From: Octadecabacter sp. SW4
GTDB taxonomy: Bacteria > Pseudomonadota > Alphaproteobacteria > Rhodobacterales > Rhodobacteraceae
Reading direction: 5' to 3'
Length of the DNA: 64,000 nt
Assembly (NCBI RefSeq): GCF_008065155.1
Contig: NZ_CP042819.1
Location: forward strand, 1,860,001-1,924,000
Part shown: piece by piece, positions 1 through 8,743 of the stretch
Layout: every line of letters begins with the position of its first letter
Numbering within the stretch: position 1 is the stretch's first letter
Translations under genes and position numbers: made by a program
Notes under the pieces: generated by a model
Told to the model about the DNA's origin: nothing
The model's input: the letters and a program-made list of their open reading frames with translations, nothing else
Databases searched by the model: none

Positions 1-47
1 GGGCGGGTCTAGCGGATGGCTAGGGCTGAAGGTGGCGACGGGTTCAG

Positions 48-257
48 ATGGCTGGGTTGTGGGACGAAGCAGGCCTTGCCCATCTCCGAACCAACGGCTG
101 GTTTCGGCGGTTCGCGGGCGCTATCCTTGATGCAGCGGGTAATGGGCGGGGGCCACTGTGGCTTGCAATGATCCTCTTCTCTATCGTGGTTCCGCTAGGC
201 ATCGCATTCCAATTTTTCAAAGATGTGCGCCTTACAGATTATGAGAGGAAAGTGTGA
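48..257 (+). CDS. Small single-span membrane protein, function unknown
   Basis: A 69-residue protein with one clear hydrophobic segment at about residues 37-55 (PLWLAMILFSIVVPLGIAF) between polar ends, so probably a single-pass inner-membrane protein. In-frame stops lie just upstream of the ATG, so it starts here and is not the tail of a longer gene. Its stop overlaps the GTG start of the next gene by 4 bp, which implies translational coupling and a shared transcript. I do not recognise the family, and nothing in the sequence assigns a function beyond the partnership with the AA_synth gene. Confidence 0.5.
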   Translation: MAGLWDEAGLAHLRTNGWFRRFAGAILDAAGNGRGPLWLAMILFSIVVPLGIAFQFFKDVRLTDYERKV

Positions 258-805
258 TCATGGACGTTCGAAAAACGGTCTTCACAAAGGAAATCATCAC
301 CGCTGACGAAATGAGTATGGCGTGTGACCGTATCATACGCGTTGCTGCCATGGCGGTTGTCAGAAACCAATTCGCAGGGGTACATCAGGACGACCTCTCG
401 CCCCTCTTCGATGTTGGCGCGCGGCTAGGTCAATTGCTGACACAAGAGCTCGTGAAGATGTTGGGCGAGCCTCCAGTTTGCTACGGCAAAGCGGCCCTTA
501 TCGGATCGGCTGGCGCGATGGAACATGGTGCCGCCATGTTGCACCCTGCGCTCGGAAAGCCTGTGCGCGCAGCCGTGGGTGGCGGTCAATCCCTGATGCC
601 GTCGAACCACAAAGTTGGGCCGTTGGCCGGGTCCATTGATTTGCCACTGGGTCATAAGGACGAGGCATGGTCCTTTGATCACATCGACACAATGACGCTG
701 GTGGTGCCTGATGCACCCCGTGCAGACGAAATCGTATTGTGCATCGGGCTGTCGGACGGAACACGAGCACATCCACGCGTTGGAAAGGGCCCGAGCCCAT
801 CTTGA
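254..805 (+). CDS. AA_synth (DUF1185) family protein
   Basis: A 183-residue protein that fits the amino-acid-synthesis family (Pfam AA_synth, formerly DUF1185) over its whole length. Family landmarks are visible: AVVRNQFAG with DDLSPL near residues 34-52, YGKAALIG and MEHGAAMLHP in the middle, GGGQSLMPSNHKVGP, and a C-terminal DAPRADEIV followed by RAHPRVG. The family is about 190 residues, so the gene looks complete, although the last six residues after RVG differ from the usual ending. The GTG start overlaps the upstream membrane-protein gene by 4 bp; an ATG two codons later is the alternative start. The biochemical role of the family is poorly defined, and no catalytic activity is claimed here. 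Confidence 0.75.
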   Translation: MIMDVRKTVFTKEIITADEMSMACDRIIRVAAMAVVRNQFAGVHQDDLSPLFDVGARLGQLLTQELVKMLGEPPVCYGKAALIGSAGAMEHGAAMLHPALGKPVRAAVGGGQSLMPSNHKVGPLAGSIDLPLGHKDEAWSFDHIDTMTLVVPDAPRADEIVLCIGLSDGTRAHPRVGKGPSPS

Positions 806-1033
806 TCAAGCTAACTTTCTTAAAGCCGCCATTTAGACATCGACGCAGCATCGGAAACTTTGGGCTCTTGGACGAAGCCGCTCGCGCGGCACTTCACGTG
901 CCGCACTGGTTTCTTCCGGTATTCCAGCACGACAACGTCTGGCTTCGGACCGGGACGCGCCCCATCCCCCCTCTTTCCACTGGCATCGCCGCGCCGTTCC
1001 TGATTTCCTGATCCGACACCGCAGGAGAGCAGA
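806..1033 (+). other. Intergenic gap with one short hairpin
   Basis: This gap separates the AA_synth gene from the nucleoside hydrolase. It holds one perfect 7-bp hairpin (GCGGCAC/GTGCCGC, 886-904, 5-nt loop) followed by only a weak T-rich stretch, so it could be a poor terminator. A 90-codon open frame crosses the gap but has no ribosome binding site and no family resemblance. The downstream gene has its own good site (AGGAGAG) just before 1034. Confidence 0.3.
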
Positions 1034-1978
1034 ATGAGCGCGCGCAAGATCATTATCGACACGGACCCCGGACAGGATGATGCGGTCGCGATCCTGCTTG
1101 CGCTTGCCTCGCCCGAGGATGTCGATGTGCTGGGCGTGGTGGCCGTCGCGGGCAACGTCCCCCTGCCCCTGACCCAGAAAAACGCGCGCATCGTCTGTGA
1201 ACTGGCTGGCAAGACCGATTTGCCTGTCTTTGCGGGCTGCGACAGGCCGTTGAAACACACGCTGGTCACGGCCGAACATGTGCATGGCAAAACCGGGCTG
1301 GACGGCCCGCAGATGGCCGAGCCGACGATGCCGCTGCAAGACCGGCATGGTGTGGATTTCATCATCGACACATTGCGCCGCGAACCGGCGGGCACGGTCA
1401 CGCTTTGCCCGCTGGGGCCGCTGACCAATATCGCCACCGCCTTTACCCGCGCGCCCGACATTGTCGCCCGCGTGCAGGAAATCGTGCTGATGGGCGGTGG
1501 CTTTTTCGAGGGTGGCAACATCACTCCCGCGGCCGAGTTCAACATCTACGTCGATCCCGAAGCCGCCGATATCGTGTTCCGCGCGGGCGTGCCGCTGGTG
1601 GTGATGCCGCTTGATGTGACGCATAAGGCGCTGACCACGCCCGCCCATGTCGCCGCCTTTCGTGCAATGGACACGCAAGTGGGTCATATGGTGGCTGCCT
1701 GGACCGACTTTTTCGAGCGCTACGACAAGGAGAAATACGGCACCCAGGGCGCGCCCCTGCATGATCCTTGCGTCATTGCCTATCTGATCCAGCCGGACCT
1801 GTTCAAAGGCCGCCGGATCAACGTCGCGGTTGAAACCCGCTCCGAGCTGACCCGCGGCATGACTGTTGCCGACTGGTGGCGCGTCACCGATCGCGCGCCC
1901 AACGCGCTGTTCATGCGCGATATTGATGCAGATGCATTTTTCGCGCTGCTGGCTGCGCGGCTGGCGCGACTGGGGTGA
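1034..1978 (+). CDS. Inosine/uridine-preferring nucleoside hydrolase
   Basis: A 314-residue protein, the usual length for the IunH/RihA family. These enzymes hydrolyse the N-glycosidic bond of ribonucleosides to free base and ribose for salvage. The family signature DTDPGQDDA lies at residues 9-17 and supplies the calcium-binding aspartates. Further landmarks are TLCPLGPLTNIA, LMGGGFFEGGN, EFNIYVDPEAA and the C-terminal HDPC at residues 243-246 that holds the active-site His and last calcium ligand. The start is set by AGGAGAG 6 bp upstream. It is convergent with the oxygenase gene, with 36 bp between stops. The sequence alone does not separate purine from pyrimidine preference. Confidence 0.93.
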   Translation: MSARKIIIDTDPGQDDAVAILLALASPEDVDVLGVVAVAGNVPLPLTQKNARIVCELAGKTDLPVFAGCDRPLKHTLVTAEHVHGKTGLDGPQMAEPTMPLQDRHGVDFIIDTLRREPAGTVTLCPLGPLTNIATAFTRAPDIVARVQEIVLMGGGFFEGGNITPAAEFNIYVDPEAADIVFRAGVPLVVMPLDVTHKALTTPAHVAAFRAMDTQVGHMVAAWTDFFERYDKEKYGTQGAPLHDPCVIAYLIQPDLFKGRRINVAVETRSELTRGMTVADWWRVTDRAPNALFMRDIDADAFFALLAARLARLG

Positions 1979-2014
1979 TGATCACCACAGCCGCGCAGGC
2001 ACACCGGCCCGCGA

Positions 2015-2857
2015 TCAGTCGATATAGCGATCCGCCCGCAGCCCGGCCCGTTCCCGATGAATCGGCAGAACGCGGCCATAAAGCTGGGTTGTGCGCTCCA
2101 CGCTGCCCACCATGTCAGGTTCTTCCACATAGGAAAAAATCGCCACATAGCGCGGGCGGTTCCCCTTGAGGGGGGCGACACGGTGCAAGGAATAGCGCCC
2201 GCGAAACAGTTGTAAATCACCGGGCTCCAGATGCAGCACCCGCACCTTGTCTGATGTCCCGTCCAGCACGCGCGCCACCTCGGCAAAATTTTCGCCTTGC
2301 GCGCGAATATGCGGGGCATATTCGAATGCGCCCCCCTCCTCGGCGTTCTGGATCGCCAGCGTCACGGTGAAATTGTTGGTGTCGAAATGCCAGGGAAACC
2401 CGTTCCCCGCACCGGCCATGTTCACGATCACATCGGCCAGCGGATCGGCGTAACGAAAGAACTTTTCTTCTTGCAGGCAATCCTGAATGAAGCGGTCGAA
2501 GCCGTCGAAATCGTGCACGGCGCGCAAAGGGCCGTCGGCGGCAAAGTTGTCAGCCGCAATAAACGCATTGGAGCGCGCAAAGAACTGGCGGCGCGGATCA
2601 TCGGGCGGCAGGCTTGGGTCATCCTTGGTGAAATAGGCGTTGGTCTTGCTATAGGATTTGTGGCCCTGATCGGCGACTTTGTCGGCCTCGTCCGCAAGGG
2701 CAGCAACACCAACGGGCGTCAAAAACCCCTTCAATACGGCGCAGCCGTCACGCGCGAGGGCGGCGCGCACCTCTGCCAGGACCGCATCGCGCGTGGCCCC
2801 ATCGCGATGGATCGGATAGGCCGCAAGGTTGATGAAATCCGCGCCTTTGTGTTGCAT
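2015..2857 (-). CDS. 2-oxoglutarate/Fe(II)-dependent oxygenase, HalD/BesD-like group
   Basis: A 280-residue jelly-roll oxygenase. The iron facial triad is visible as WHFDTNNF (H157, D159) and the distal His in SLHRVAP (H225); RPRYV at 235-239 offers the 2-oxoglutarate-binding arginine. The layout resembles the ArpA/HalD/BesD group, whose amino-acid halogenases replace the metal-binding Asp with Gly. Here Asp is kept, so hydroxylation is the expected chemistry. I chose the start at 2857 because GGGGAGGA stands 6 bp upstream; the reading frame continues 64 codons further without support. It is divergent from a GNAT gene. The substrate is unknown, possibly a free amino acid by analogy. Confidence 0.8.
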   Translation of the reverse strand: MQHKGADFINLAAYPIHRDGATRDAVLAEVRAALARDGCAVLKGFLTPVGVAALADEADKVADQGHKSYSKTNAYFTKDDPSLPPDDPRRQFFARSNAFIAADNFAADGPLRAVHDFDGFDRFIQDCLQEEKFFRYADPLADVIVNMAGAGNGFPWHFDTNNFTVTLAIQNAEEGGAFEYAPHIRAQGENFAEVARVLDGTSDKVRVLHLEPGDLQLFRGRYSLHRVAPLKGNRPRYVAIFSYVEEPDMVGSVERTTQLYGRVLPIHRERAGLRADRYID

Positions 2858-3023
2858 GGTATCCTCCCCTTTGCGCCCATCAAACAAGCCCGAACACGGC
2901 GGGTCTTGCCTATGGGCGACACTGGGTGGGCGAAAACTGCACCCACGACTGCCCGCTTCGTCTGTCCTTTCCCGCCGCGCAGCGTTAGGGTCGCGCCGAA
3001 CGCTTGCAAAAGGCCGCCCCCCC

Positions 3024-3473
3024 GTGTCCACAGCCATCCACCTTGCCACATCCGCCGACCTTGACGCCCTGCTGACGCTTGTCGCGCGGTGTCACGAGGA
3101 AATGGGCATAGCCAGCGATGATGCGATGCGCCGTGCCAGTCTTGAGCCGCTGCTGGAAGGGTCACCTCTGGGGGCCGCCTATCTGTTCGGCCCGGCCCGC
3201 GCGCCGATCGGCTATGTCGTGGTGACCTTTGGCTGGTCGCTGGAATTTGGCGGCATGGACAGCTTTGTCGATGAAATCTACATCCGCCCCTCTGTGCGCA
3301 ATCGCGGGATCGGCACCGAAACGCTGATCGCGGTCGGCAAGGCGCTGCAAGGGGCGGGCGTGACGGCGCTGCACCTCGAGGTCAAGCGCGATGATCGCGC
3401 CACCCAGCGGCTTTATGAAAAGGCGGGGTTTGGCTTGCGTGATCAATACTGCCTGATGACACGCAGGCTCTAG
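3024..3473 (+). CDS. GNAT family N-acetyltransferase
   Basis: A 149-residue GCN5-type acetyltransferase. The acetyl-CoA binding motif A is visible as VDEIYIRPSVRNRGIGTETL, followed by LHLEVKRDD and the typical ending YEKAGFGLRDQY. I start it at the GTG at 3024, because translation upstream of that point reads through the divergent promoter region and has no family match. The ribosome binding site is weak (AGGCC). It is divergent from the 2-oxoglutarate oxygenase and 16 bp ahead of selO, so it may be co-transcribed with selO. The acetyl acceptor cannot be read from the sequence. Confidence 0.85.
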   Translation: MSTAIHLATSADLDALLTLVARCHEEMGIASDDAMRRASLEPLLEGSPLGAAYLFGPARAPIGYVVVTFGWSLEFGGMDSFVDEIYIRPSVRNRGIGTETLIAVGKALQGAGVTALHLEVKRDDRATQRLYEKAGFGLRDQYCLMTRRL

Positions 3474-3489
3474 CACCTATATAAGCCCC

Positions 3490-4884
3490 ATGCCCCTGCA
3501 CATCGCCTTTGACAACAGCTATGCCGCCCTGCCGGAGCGCTTTTATGCGCGCCAGCCCGCGACACCCGTCGCCACGCCCGCACTGATCGCGTTCAACCAT
3601 GCGCTGGCGGGCGACCTTGGTATCGACAGCAGCGACCTGAGTGAGGCCGAGGCTGCCGTTCTGTTTTCCGGGAACGTTACACCCGACGGGGCCGACCCGC
3701 TGGCACAGGCCTATGCCGGCCACCAGTTCGGCGGCTGGAGCCCACAACTGGGCGACGGGCGTGCCCTGCTGCTGGGCGAAGTGATCGCGCCCGACGGCTC
3801 CCGCCACGATATCCAGCTCAAAGGATCGGGGCGCACGCCGTTTTCGCGCAGCGGTGACGGGCGCGCGTGGCTGGGGCCGGTGCTGCGCGAATACCTGATG
3901 AGCGAGGCGATGCACGCCTTGGGGGTGCCGACAACGCGCGCCCTCGCGGCTGTGCGCACGGGACAAAAAGTGCAGCGCGAAACCGCCCTGCCCGGCGCAG
4001 TTCTGACCCGGACCGCCGCCAGCCATATCCGTGTCGGCACCTTTCAGTTCTTCGCCGCGCGGGGGGATCAGGACGGGCTGCAAACCCTGACCGATTACAC
4101 AATCGCGCGCCATTATCCGCGGGCCAGCGGCCCCGCCGACCTTCTGGAACAGGTCATGCAACGGCAGGTCGATCTGGTCGCCAAATGGATGGGGCTGGGA
4201 TTCATTCACGGGGTGATGAACACTGATAACGTGGCGATCGCCGGTGAAACGATCGACTATGGCCCCTGCGCGATGATGGACAGCTACCACCCCGACACGG
4301 TGTTTTCCGCAATCGATCAACAGGGGCGCTATGCCTACGCCAACCAGCCGAGACTGGCCCATTGGAATATCGCGCAATTCGCCACCTCGCTGGTGCCATT
4401 GATGCCCGACCAAAGTGCGGCCATCGACCAGTTCACGGCGATCATCAACCGCTTTCCCGATCTTTACGCGGCCGCGTATCAAGCCACCTTCAGCGCCAAA
4501 CTTGGGCTGAGTGACAGCGATCCAGACCTTATCGAAGACCTGCTGGCGCTGATGGCCCGGGACGGCGCGGATTTCACCAATACATTTGCCGCCCTGCCCC
4601 ATGCGAACGCGCGCGATCAGTTCATCGACCGCGCTGCCTTTGATGCATGGAAGACCCGCTGGCAATCGCACAACCCCGACCACGGCCAGATGGCGCGCAC
4701 CAACCCGCAGATCGTGCCGCGACTGCACCGGATCGAGGCCGCAATTCAAGCGGCCATCACCGATGACGACGCACCCTTCCACGCCATGCTCGCCGCCGTG
4801 ACGCAGCCCTTTACGGCCAATGCGACCTACGCACGCCCGCCCGACGCGGACGAAAAAGTCACGCGCACTTTCTGTGGCACCTGA
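3490..4884 (+). CDS. selO: Protein adenylyltransferase SelO (YdiU/UPF0061 family)
   Basis: A 464-residue pseudokinase-fold enzyme that transfers AMP from ATP to Ser/Thr/Tyr of target proteins. Family landmarks are AYAGHQFGGWSPQLGDGRA, IQLKGSGRTPFSRSGDGRA (nucleotide-binding loop), RVGTFQFFA, FIHGVMNTDN with the catalytic Asp-Asn pair at D246-N247, and ETIDYGP with a second metal ligand. The last residues are FCGT: the Cys is third from the end, the position where eukaryotic SELENOO carries selenocysteine, so the C-terminal redox switch seems retained. Length matches E. coli YdiU (478). It follows the GNAT gene by 16 bp. Confidence 0.95.
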   Translation: MPLHIAFDNSYAALPERFYARQPATPVATPALIAFNHALAGDLGIDSSDLSEAEAAVLFSGNVTPDGADPLAQAYAGHQFGGWSPQLGDGRALLLGEVIAPDGSRHDIQLKGSGRTPFSRSGDGRAWLGPVLREYLMSEAMHALGVPTTRALAAVRTGQKVQRETALPGAVLTRTAASHIRVGTFQFFAARGDQDGLQTLTDYTIARHYPRASGPADLLEQVMQRQVDLVAKWMGLGFIHGVMNTDNVAIAGETIDYGPCAMMDSYHPDTVFSAIDQQGRYAYANQPRLAHWNIAQFATSLVPLMPDQSAAIDQFTAIINRFPDLYAAAYQATFSAKLGLSDSDPDLIEDLLALMARDGADFTNTFAALPHANARDQFIDRAAFDAWKTRWQSHNPDHGQMARTNPQIVPRLHRIEAAIQAAITDDDAPFHAMLAAVTQPFTANATYARPPDADEKVTRTFCGT

Positions 4885-4970
4885 TTTCTTCTGTTCGTAA
4901 TAACTCCCGCCGGAGGCAAACCTTTCAACGCTCGAAACGCCCATGAAACGGGGTCGGGCCGCCCCATTGT

Positions 4971-4990
4971 CCCTTCCCCTCAGGGAAGGT
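4971..4990. repeat. Short palindromic hairpin between selO and the DUF3179 gene
   Basis: CCTTCCC (4972-4978) and GGGAAGG (4983-4989) form a perfect 7-bp hairpin with a 4-nt loop in the 140-bp gap between two convergent genes. It may help end transcription from either side but lacks a T-run. It resembles dispersed REP-type hairpins of other genomes, but no second copy is visible in this window. Confidence 0.35.
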
Positions 4991-5024
4991 CAGGTTGGGG
5001 GTAATAGGCGCGCGGGGCACCCGC

Positions 5025-5987
5025 TCATTGGCCCAACATCCATTCCCCTTCGGGCCAGAAGGCGTGAAAGGCAAAGGCAAACAGCACATCATGGGCCAGA
5101 TCGGCGCCAGCATCGTCACGCACCCGCACCGTGCCCACATCGCGCCCCGCCGCGATCCGCGCACTGTCCAGCGCCGAGGCCTGCCCCGCCTCCCATGTCA
5201 GCACCACGCCTGCTTCGCGCAATTCTCCGGCCTCGGCCACGCGGGTCATTGGCCATGCGCGATCGCCAACACGGACCACACGGGCCAGAGCGGGGATATC
5301 ATGGGGTGGCATTTCACCCGAAAACAGGAACGGGCGAAAAGAGCTGTCGTATTGCACATAGGGGTTTTCGCCATAGGCGCGCCGCGCATCGGGGCGCGCC
5401 ATGACCAGCCCGTCAGGGTTGCGCGCGCTGAACTGCGCCCAGCTTTCCATCCAGCTTGGCAGGGTCTGCAACGTGGTTCCAGTCAGCTCTCCGACAATGG
5501 CGATGCCCACGGCCTGTTGCCACCAGCTTTCGGTCTGGCGGTCATACATCACCATATCCGACATGCGCAGCTTGCCGGTGACGCCGAAATCCAGCACGCC
5601 AGCCTCCGTGCGCCGATCAAAGGTGATGCCCGAGTTACACAGCGGGCAAAACGTCACTGCCACAGGGGTGTCGCCGACCACATCATTGATGATCTCATGC
5701 CAGATCAGATAGCGGATCGGGTAGGCACGCGGGGTTTCTCCCTCGATTTCAACGGTGATCACAGGCTCGCGGTCTTGTAGCGTGCTCTCGTCACCCACGG
5801 CCAGAAACGACGGGTCCGACAGCGCCGGAATCCCGTCCTTGGGCGGGCCGCCCGACATGATCTCGGTCCAGTCGGTGATTGTGGTGGCGGTGAAATCCGT
5901 ATTGGGCCACTCGCGCTCCCAGAATTCGGGGTTGGCGCTGGCCATACCAGCTATCGCGACAAAGGTGGCGGCAAGTGTCAGGCGCAT
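5025..5987 (-). CDS. DUF3179 domain-containing exported protein
   Basis: A 320-residue protein with a Sec-type signal peptide at residues 1-19 (MRLTLAATFVAIAGMASA), so probably periplasmic. The remainder matches DUF3179: DGIPALSDPSF, PRAYPIRYLIWHEIIND, the conserved Cys pair in VTFCPLCNSGITFDR, and MYDRQTESWWQQ. The CxxC pair could bind a metal or be redox active, but the family has no assigned function. The start at 5987 is supported by AAGGAGAG 8 bp upstream. It is convergent with selO. Confidence 0.85.
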   Translation of the reverse strand: MRLTLAATFVAIAGMASANPEFWEREWPNTDFTATTITDWTEIMSGGPPKDGIPALSDPSFLAVGDESTLQDREPVITVEIEGETPRAYPIRYLIWHEIINDVVGDTPVAVTFCPLCNSGITFDRRTEAGVLDFGVTGKLRMSDMVMYDRQTESWWQQAVGIAIVGELTGTTLQTLPSWMESWAQFSARNPDGLVMARPDARRAYGENPYVQYDSSFRPFLFSGEMPPHDIPALARVVRVGDRAWPMTRVAEAGELREAGVVLTWEAGQASALDSARIAAGRDVGTVRVRDDAGADLAHDVLFAFAFHAFWPEGEWMLGQ

Positions 5988-6178
5988 CGGTCCTCTCCTT
6001 TGGCTCAAGGATGTCCGCAGCGCGCTGCCAAAGCTAGCCCCCTAACAGCAACGTGACAGAGGGTGATCGTCCAGCCCTTCACGACGGAGAGGCGCTTCAG
6101 TTCGGCACGCCATCACCGTCCAACCGGTCCCCGCTGCCGACGATCACCCGCGCGGGCCCCAGCCGATCATCGGTCATT

Positions 6179-6862
6179 TCAATTGATCACGCGCACGGCC
6201 GACATCACGTCGGGCGCGCCGATCACGGCGCCATTGGCCCCCGTGCCGCGCTTGATCGCGTCCAGGACATCCAGCCCGTCGACCACCTCGCCGATGATCG
6301 TATAGCTGCCGTCCAGCTGGGTGGCCGGTGCGAACATGATAAAGAACTGGCTATTGGCGGAATTGGGGTCTTGGGCGCGAGCCATACCCACGGTGCCACG
6401 CTGGAACGACTGCGTGTCATCCACCTCGAGCGGCAGATCGGGCAGGTCTGACCCGCCCATGCCGGCCTGCCGCATATCCATGCCCATCTTGCCAAATTCC
6501 ACATCACCGGTCTGTGCCATGAAGCCTTCGATCACGCGGTGAAACACCACGCCGTCATAGGCACCCGATGCGGCCAGTTCGCTGATCTGGGCGGCATGTG
6601 CGGGGGCGGTGTCCTCGAAAAGGTCAATGACGATGCTGCCATTGGCTTCGCCGGTGACGTCGATCACAAGGCCCAGACCCTGCACCGCATCCAGGGCCGC
6701 CTGCGACACGGGGGCCGGTTCGGCCGCCGGAGCGGGCGCGACCACTTCGGTGGGTATGTCACTGGCCGTGGTCGGCACGTCGCCGCGCGGCGAGATCACG
6801 ACAAAATAGGCCGCCGCGACAACACCCGCCAGCAAAACGACAAGAAGCGCGCGGTTACGCAT
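6179..6862 (-). CDS. Membrane-anchored cyclophilin-type peptidyl-prolyl isomerase
   Basis: A 227-residue protein with an uncleaved N-terminal anchor (residues 5-24), a Pro/Ala-rich linker to about residue 55, and a cyclophilin domain facing the periplasm. Cyclophilin landmarks are [15 protein letters not shown] (catalytic Arg), [19 protein letters not shown] and GEVVDGLDVLDAI. It catalyses cis-trans isomerisation of X-Pro bonds during folding. Its start overlaps the 3' end of the upstream cyclophilin gene by 8 bp, so the two are an operon and probably came from duplication followed by acquisition of a membrane anchor. Confidence 0.93.
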   Translation of the reverse strand: MRNRALLVVLLAGVVAAAYFVVISPRGDVPTTASDIPTEVVAPAPAAEPAPVSQAALDAVQGLGLVIDVTGEANGSIVIDLFEDTAPAHAAQISELAASGAYDGVVFHRVIEGFMAQTGDVEFGKMGMDMRQAGMGGSDLPDLPLEVDDTQSFQRGTVGMARAQDPNSANSQFFIMFAPATQLDGSYTIIGEVVDGLDVLDAIKRGTGANGAVIGAPDVMSAVRVIN

Positions 6863-7361
6863 CGCCCGCCACCTTGACGCTGATCATCCGGTCGGGGTTC
6901 GCCGGTGGCTCGCCCTTGGCGATGGCATCGACGTGTTCCATGCCGGAGATGACCTGCCCGTAAACGGTGTATTGGCCATTCAGGAAATCATTGTCCTTGA
7001 AGTTGATGAAAAACTGGCTGTTGGCCGAGTTCGGGTTGGCCGAGCGCGCCGCGCCCAATGACCCACGCGCATGGGGGATTTTGGAAAATTCGGCTGGAAG
7101 ATCAGGCAACTCAGACCCGCCCGTGCCTGCGCGCCCGGGGTTATAGTCCTGTTCCATATTGGCGTGCTGCACATCGCCGGTCTGCGCCATGAAGCCATCA
7201 ATCACGCGATGAAAGGCGACGTTGTCATAGGCACCGGCGCGGGCCAGTTCCTTCATGCGGGCCGTATGGGCGGGGGCCACATCGGGCAGCAGCGCGATAG
7301 TGACGGTCCCGCCGGTCAGTTCCATCAGGATTGTATTTTCGGGGTCTTTGATCTCGGCCAT
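6855..7361 (-). CDS. ppiB: Cytoplasmic cyclophilin, peptidyl-prolyl isomerase B type
   Basis: A 168-residue single-domain cyclophilin without signal peptide. Visible motifs are [17 protein letters not shown] (catalytic Arg in FHRVI), [33 protein letters not shown] and [14 protein letters not shown]. The start at 7361 is chosen because TGAGGAG lies 8 bp upstream; a longer frame to 7442 has no support. It is the first gene of a two-gene operon with the membrane-anchored paralogue (8 bp overlap) and is divergent from pgk. It assists folding of Pro-containing proteins in the cytoplasm. Confidence 0.94.
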   Translation of the reverse strand: MAEIKDPENTILMELTGGTVTIALLPDVAPAHTARMKELARAGAYDNVAFHRVIDGFMAQTGDVQHANMEQDYNPGRAGTGGSELPDLPAEFSKIPHARGSLGAARSANPNSANSQFFINFKDNDFLNGQYTVYGQVISGMEHVDAIAKGEPPANPDRMISVKVAGDA

Positions 7362-7489
7362 CTTGGCGCTCCTCAGCTGATATTTCGCGCGGACACTATG
7401 CGCCACGGCGCCGATTGCCAAGCGGCGCTGTTGACGCCGCACGTCTGGCGGGTCAAGTAAGCGTGAACCCGCAGATACCGGAGGCTGAC

Positions 7490-8665
7490 ATGGCTTGGAA
7501 AACGCTTGATGACATGGACCTGAACGGCAAACGCGTGCTGGTGCGCGTCGATATCAACGTCCCGGTCGAGGACGGCCATGTCACCGACACCACCCGCATT
7601 GACCGGATCGTGCCGACCGTTGACGATATTCAGGCGGCGGGCGGCAAGGTGATCCTAATGGCCCATTTTGGCCGCCCCAAGGGCAAGGTCGTGCCGGAGA
7701 TGTCACTGGAACATATCGCGCAGGCCGTATCCGACGTGCTGGGCCAACCCGTGACCTTTGTGAACAGCGATTACGCTGATGCAGTCGCCGAAATGGGCGA
7801 CGGCGAGGTGCTGTTGCTGGAAAACCTGCGCTTTAACCCCGGCGAGGAAAAGAACGATCCCGCTTTTGCGGCCCGTCTGGCCAGCCTTGGCGATGTCTAT
7901 TGCAACGATGCCTTTTCGGCCGCCCATCGCGCCCATGCCAGCACCGAAGCGCTGGCCCGCCTGCTGCCAGCCTGTGCAGGGCGTTTGATGGCCGAAGAAC
8001 TGGGCGCGTTGGAAAAGGCGCTGGGAACACCCGACCGTCCCGTGGTCGCCGTGGTCGGCGGGGCCAAGGTATCAACCAAGCTGGACCTGCTGGGCAATCT
8101 CGTGACCAAGGTCGATCATCTGGTGATCGGCGGCGGTATGGCCAATACCTTTCTGGCCGCGCAAGGGATCGACGTGGGCAAATCACTGGCGGAACACGAT
8201 CTGGCCGACACCGCCCGCGCCATCCTGCAAAAGGCCAACGATGTGGGCTGCGAAATCATCCTGCCGCGCGATATCGTCGTGGCCCGTGAATTCAAGGCCG
8301 GTGCGCCCAGCGAAGTGCTGGCCCCCGATGCCTGCCCCGCTGACGCGATGATCCTTGATGCGGGGCCGCAAACCGTTGCCTATATCAGCGCGGTTCTGGA
8401 AAACGCCAAGACGCTGGTCTGGAACGGACCGCTGGGCGCATTTGAAATCGCACCCTTTGATGCGGCCACCAATGCCGCCGCGCGCAAGGCCGCCGATCTG
8501 TCCAAAGCGGGCAAGCTGGTATCGGTCGCCGGGGGTGGAGACACGGTTGCGGCCCTCAATCAGGCGGGCGCGGCCGATGATTTCACCTATATTTCCACCG
8601 CTGGCGGTGCTTTCCTTGAATGGATGGAAGGCAAGACTCTGCCCGGCGTTGCCGCACTGGGCTAA
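7490..8665 (+). CDS. pgk: Phosphoglycerate kinase
   Basis: A 391-residue cytoplasmic glycolytic/gluconeogenic enzyme that interconverts 1,3-bisphosphoglycerate + ADP and 3-phosphoglycerate + ATP. Motifs are [12 protein letters not shown] at residues 19-30, [10 protein letters not shown] (substrate Arg), [39 protein letters not shown] and the C-terminal glycine loop [15 protein letters not shown]. The start at 7490 has GGAGG-like spacing (CCGGAGGCTGAC) and matches the family N-terminus; the frame extends 25 codons further without support. The class I aldolase gene follows 78 bp downstream, a glycolysis pair. Confidence 0.97.
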   Translation: MAWKTLDDMDLNGKRVLVRVDINVPVEDGHVTDTTRIDRIVPTVDDIQAAGGKVILMAHFGRPKGKVVPEMSLEHIAQAVSDVLGQPVTFVNSDYADAVAEMGDGEVLLLENLRFNPGEEKNDPAFAARLASLGDVYCNDAFSAAHRAHASTEALARLLPACAGRLMAEELGALEKALGTPDRPVVAVVGGAKVSTKLDLLGNLVTKVDHLVIGGGMANTFLAAQGIDVGKSLAEHDLADTARAILQKANDVGCEIILPRDIVVAREFKAGAPSEVLAPDACPADAMILDAGPQTVAYISAVLENAKTLVWNGPLGAFEIAPFDAATNAAARKAADLSKAGKLVSVAGGGDTVAALNQAGAADDFTYISTAGGAFLEWMEGKTLPGVAALG

Positions 8666-8743
8666 ACAGCACAGGTTAGCGCAACCAACATTGCGAGCCT
8701 GCCGCGCCAGACCTAAATCAAATGAAACAGAAGGGATCGAACC

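Noticed and set aside
739..1011. A 90-codon frame between the AA_synth and nucleoside hydrolase genes
   Set aside because: It overlaps the end of the AA_synth gene out of frame, has no ribosome binding site and no recognisable motif.
4971..4990. REP-type repeat family
   Set aside because: Only one copy is visible in the window, so a dispersed repeat cannot be supported.
8680..8692. GGTTAGCGCAACC before the aldolase gene as a LacI-type site like that of pdhA
   Set aside because: Only the outer bases are symmetrical; the centre does not pair, unlike the perfect palindrome at 14871-14890.
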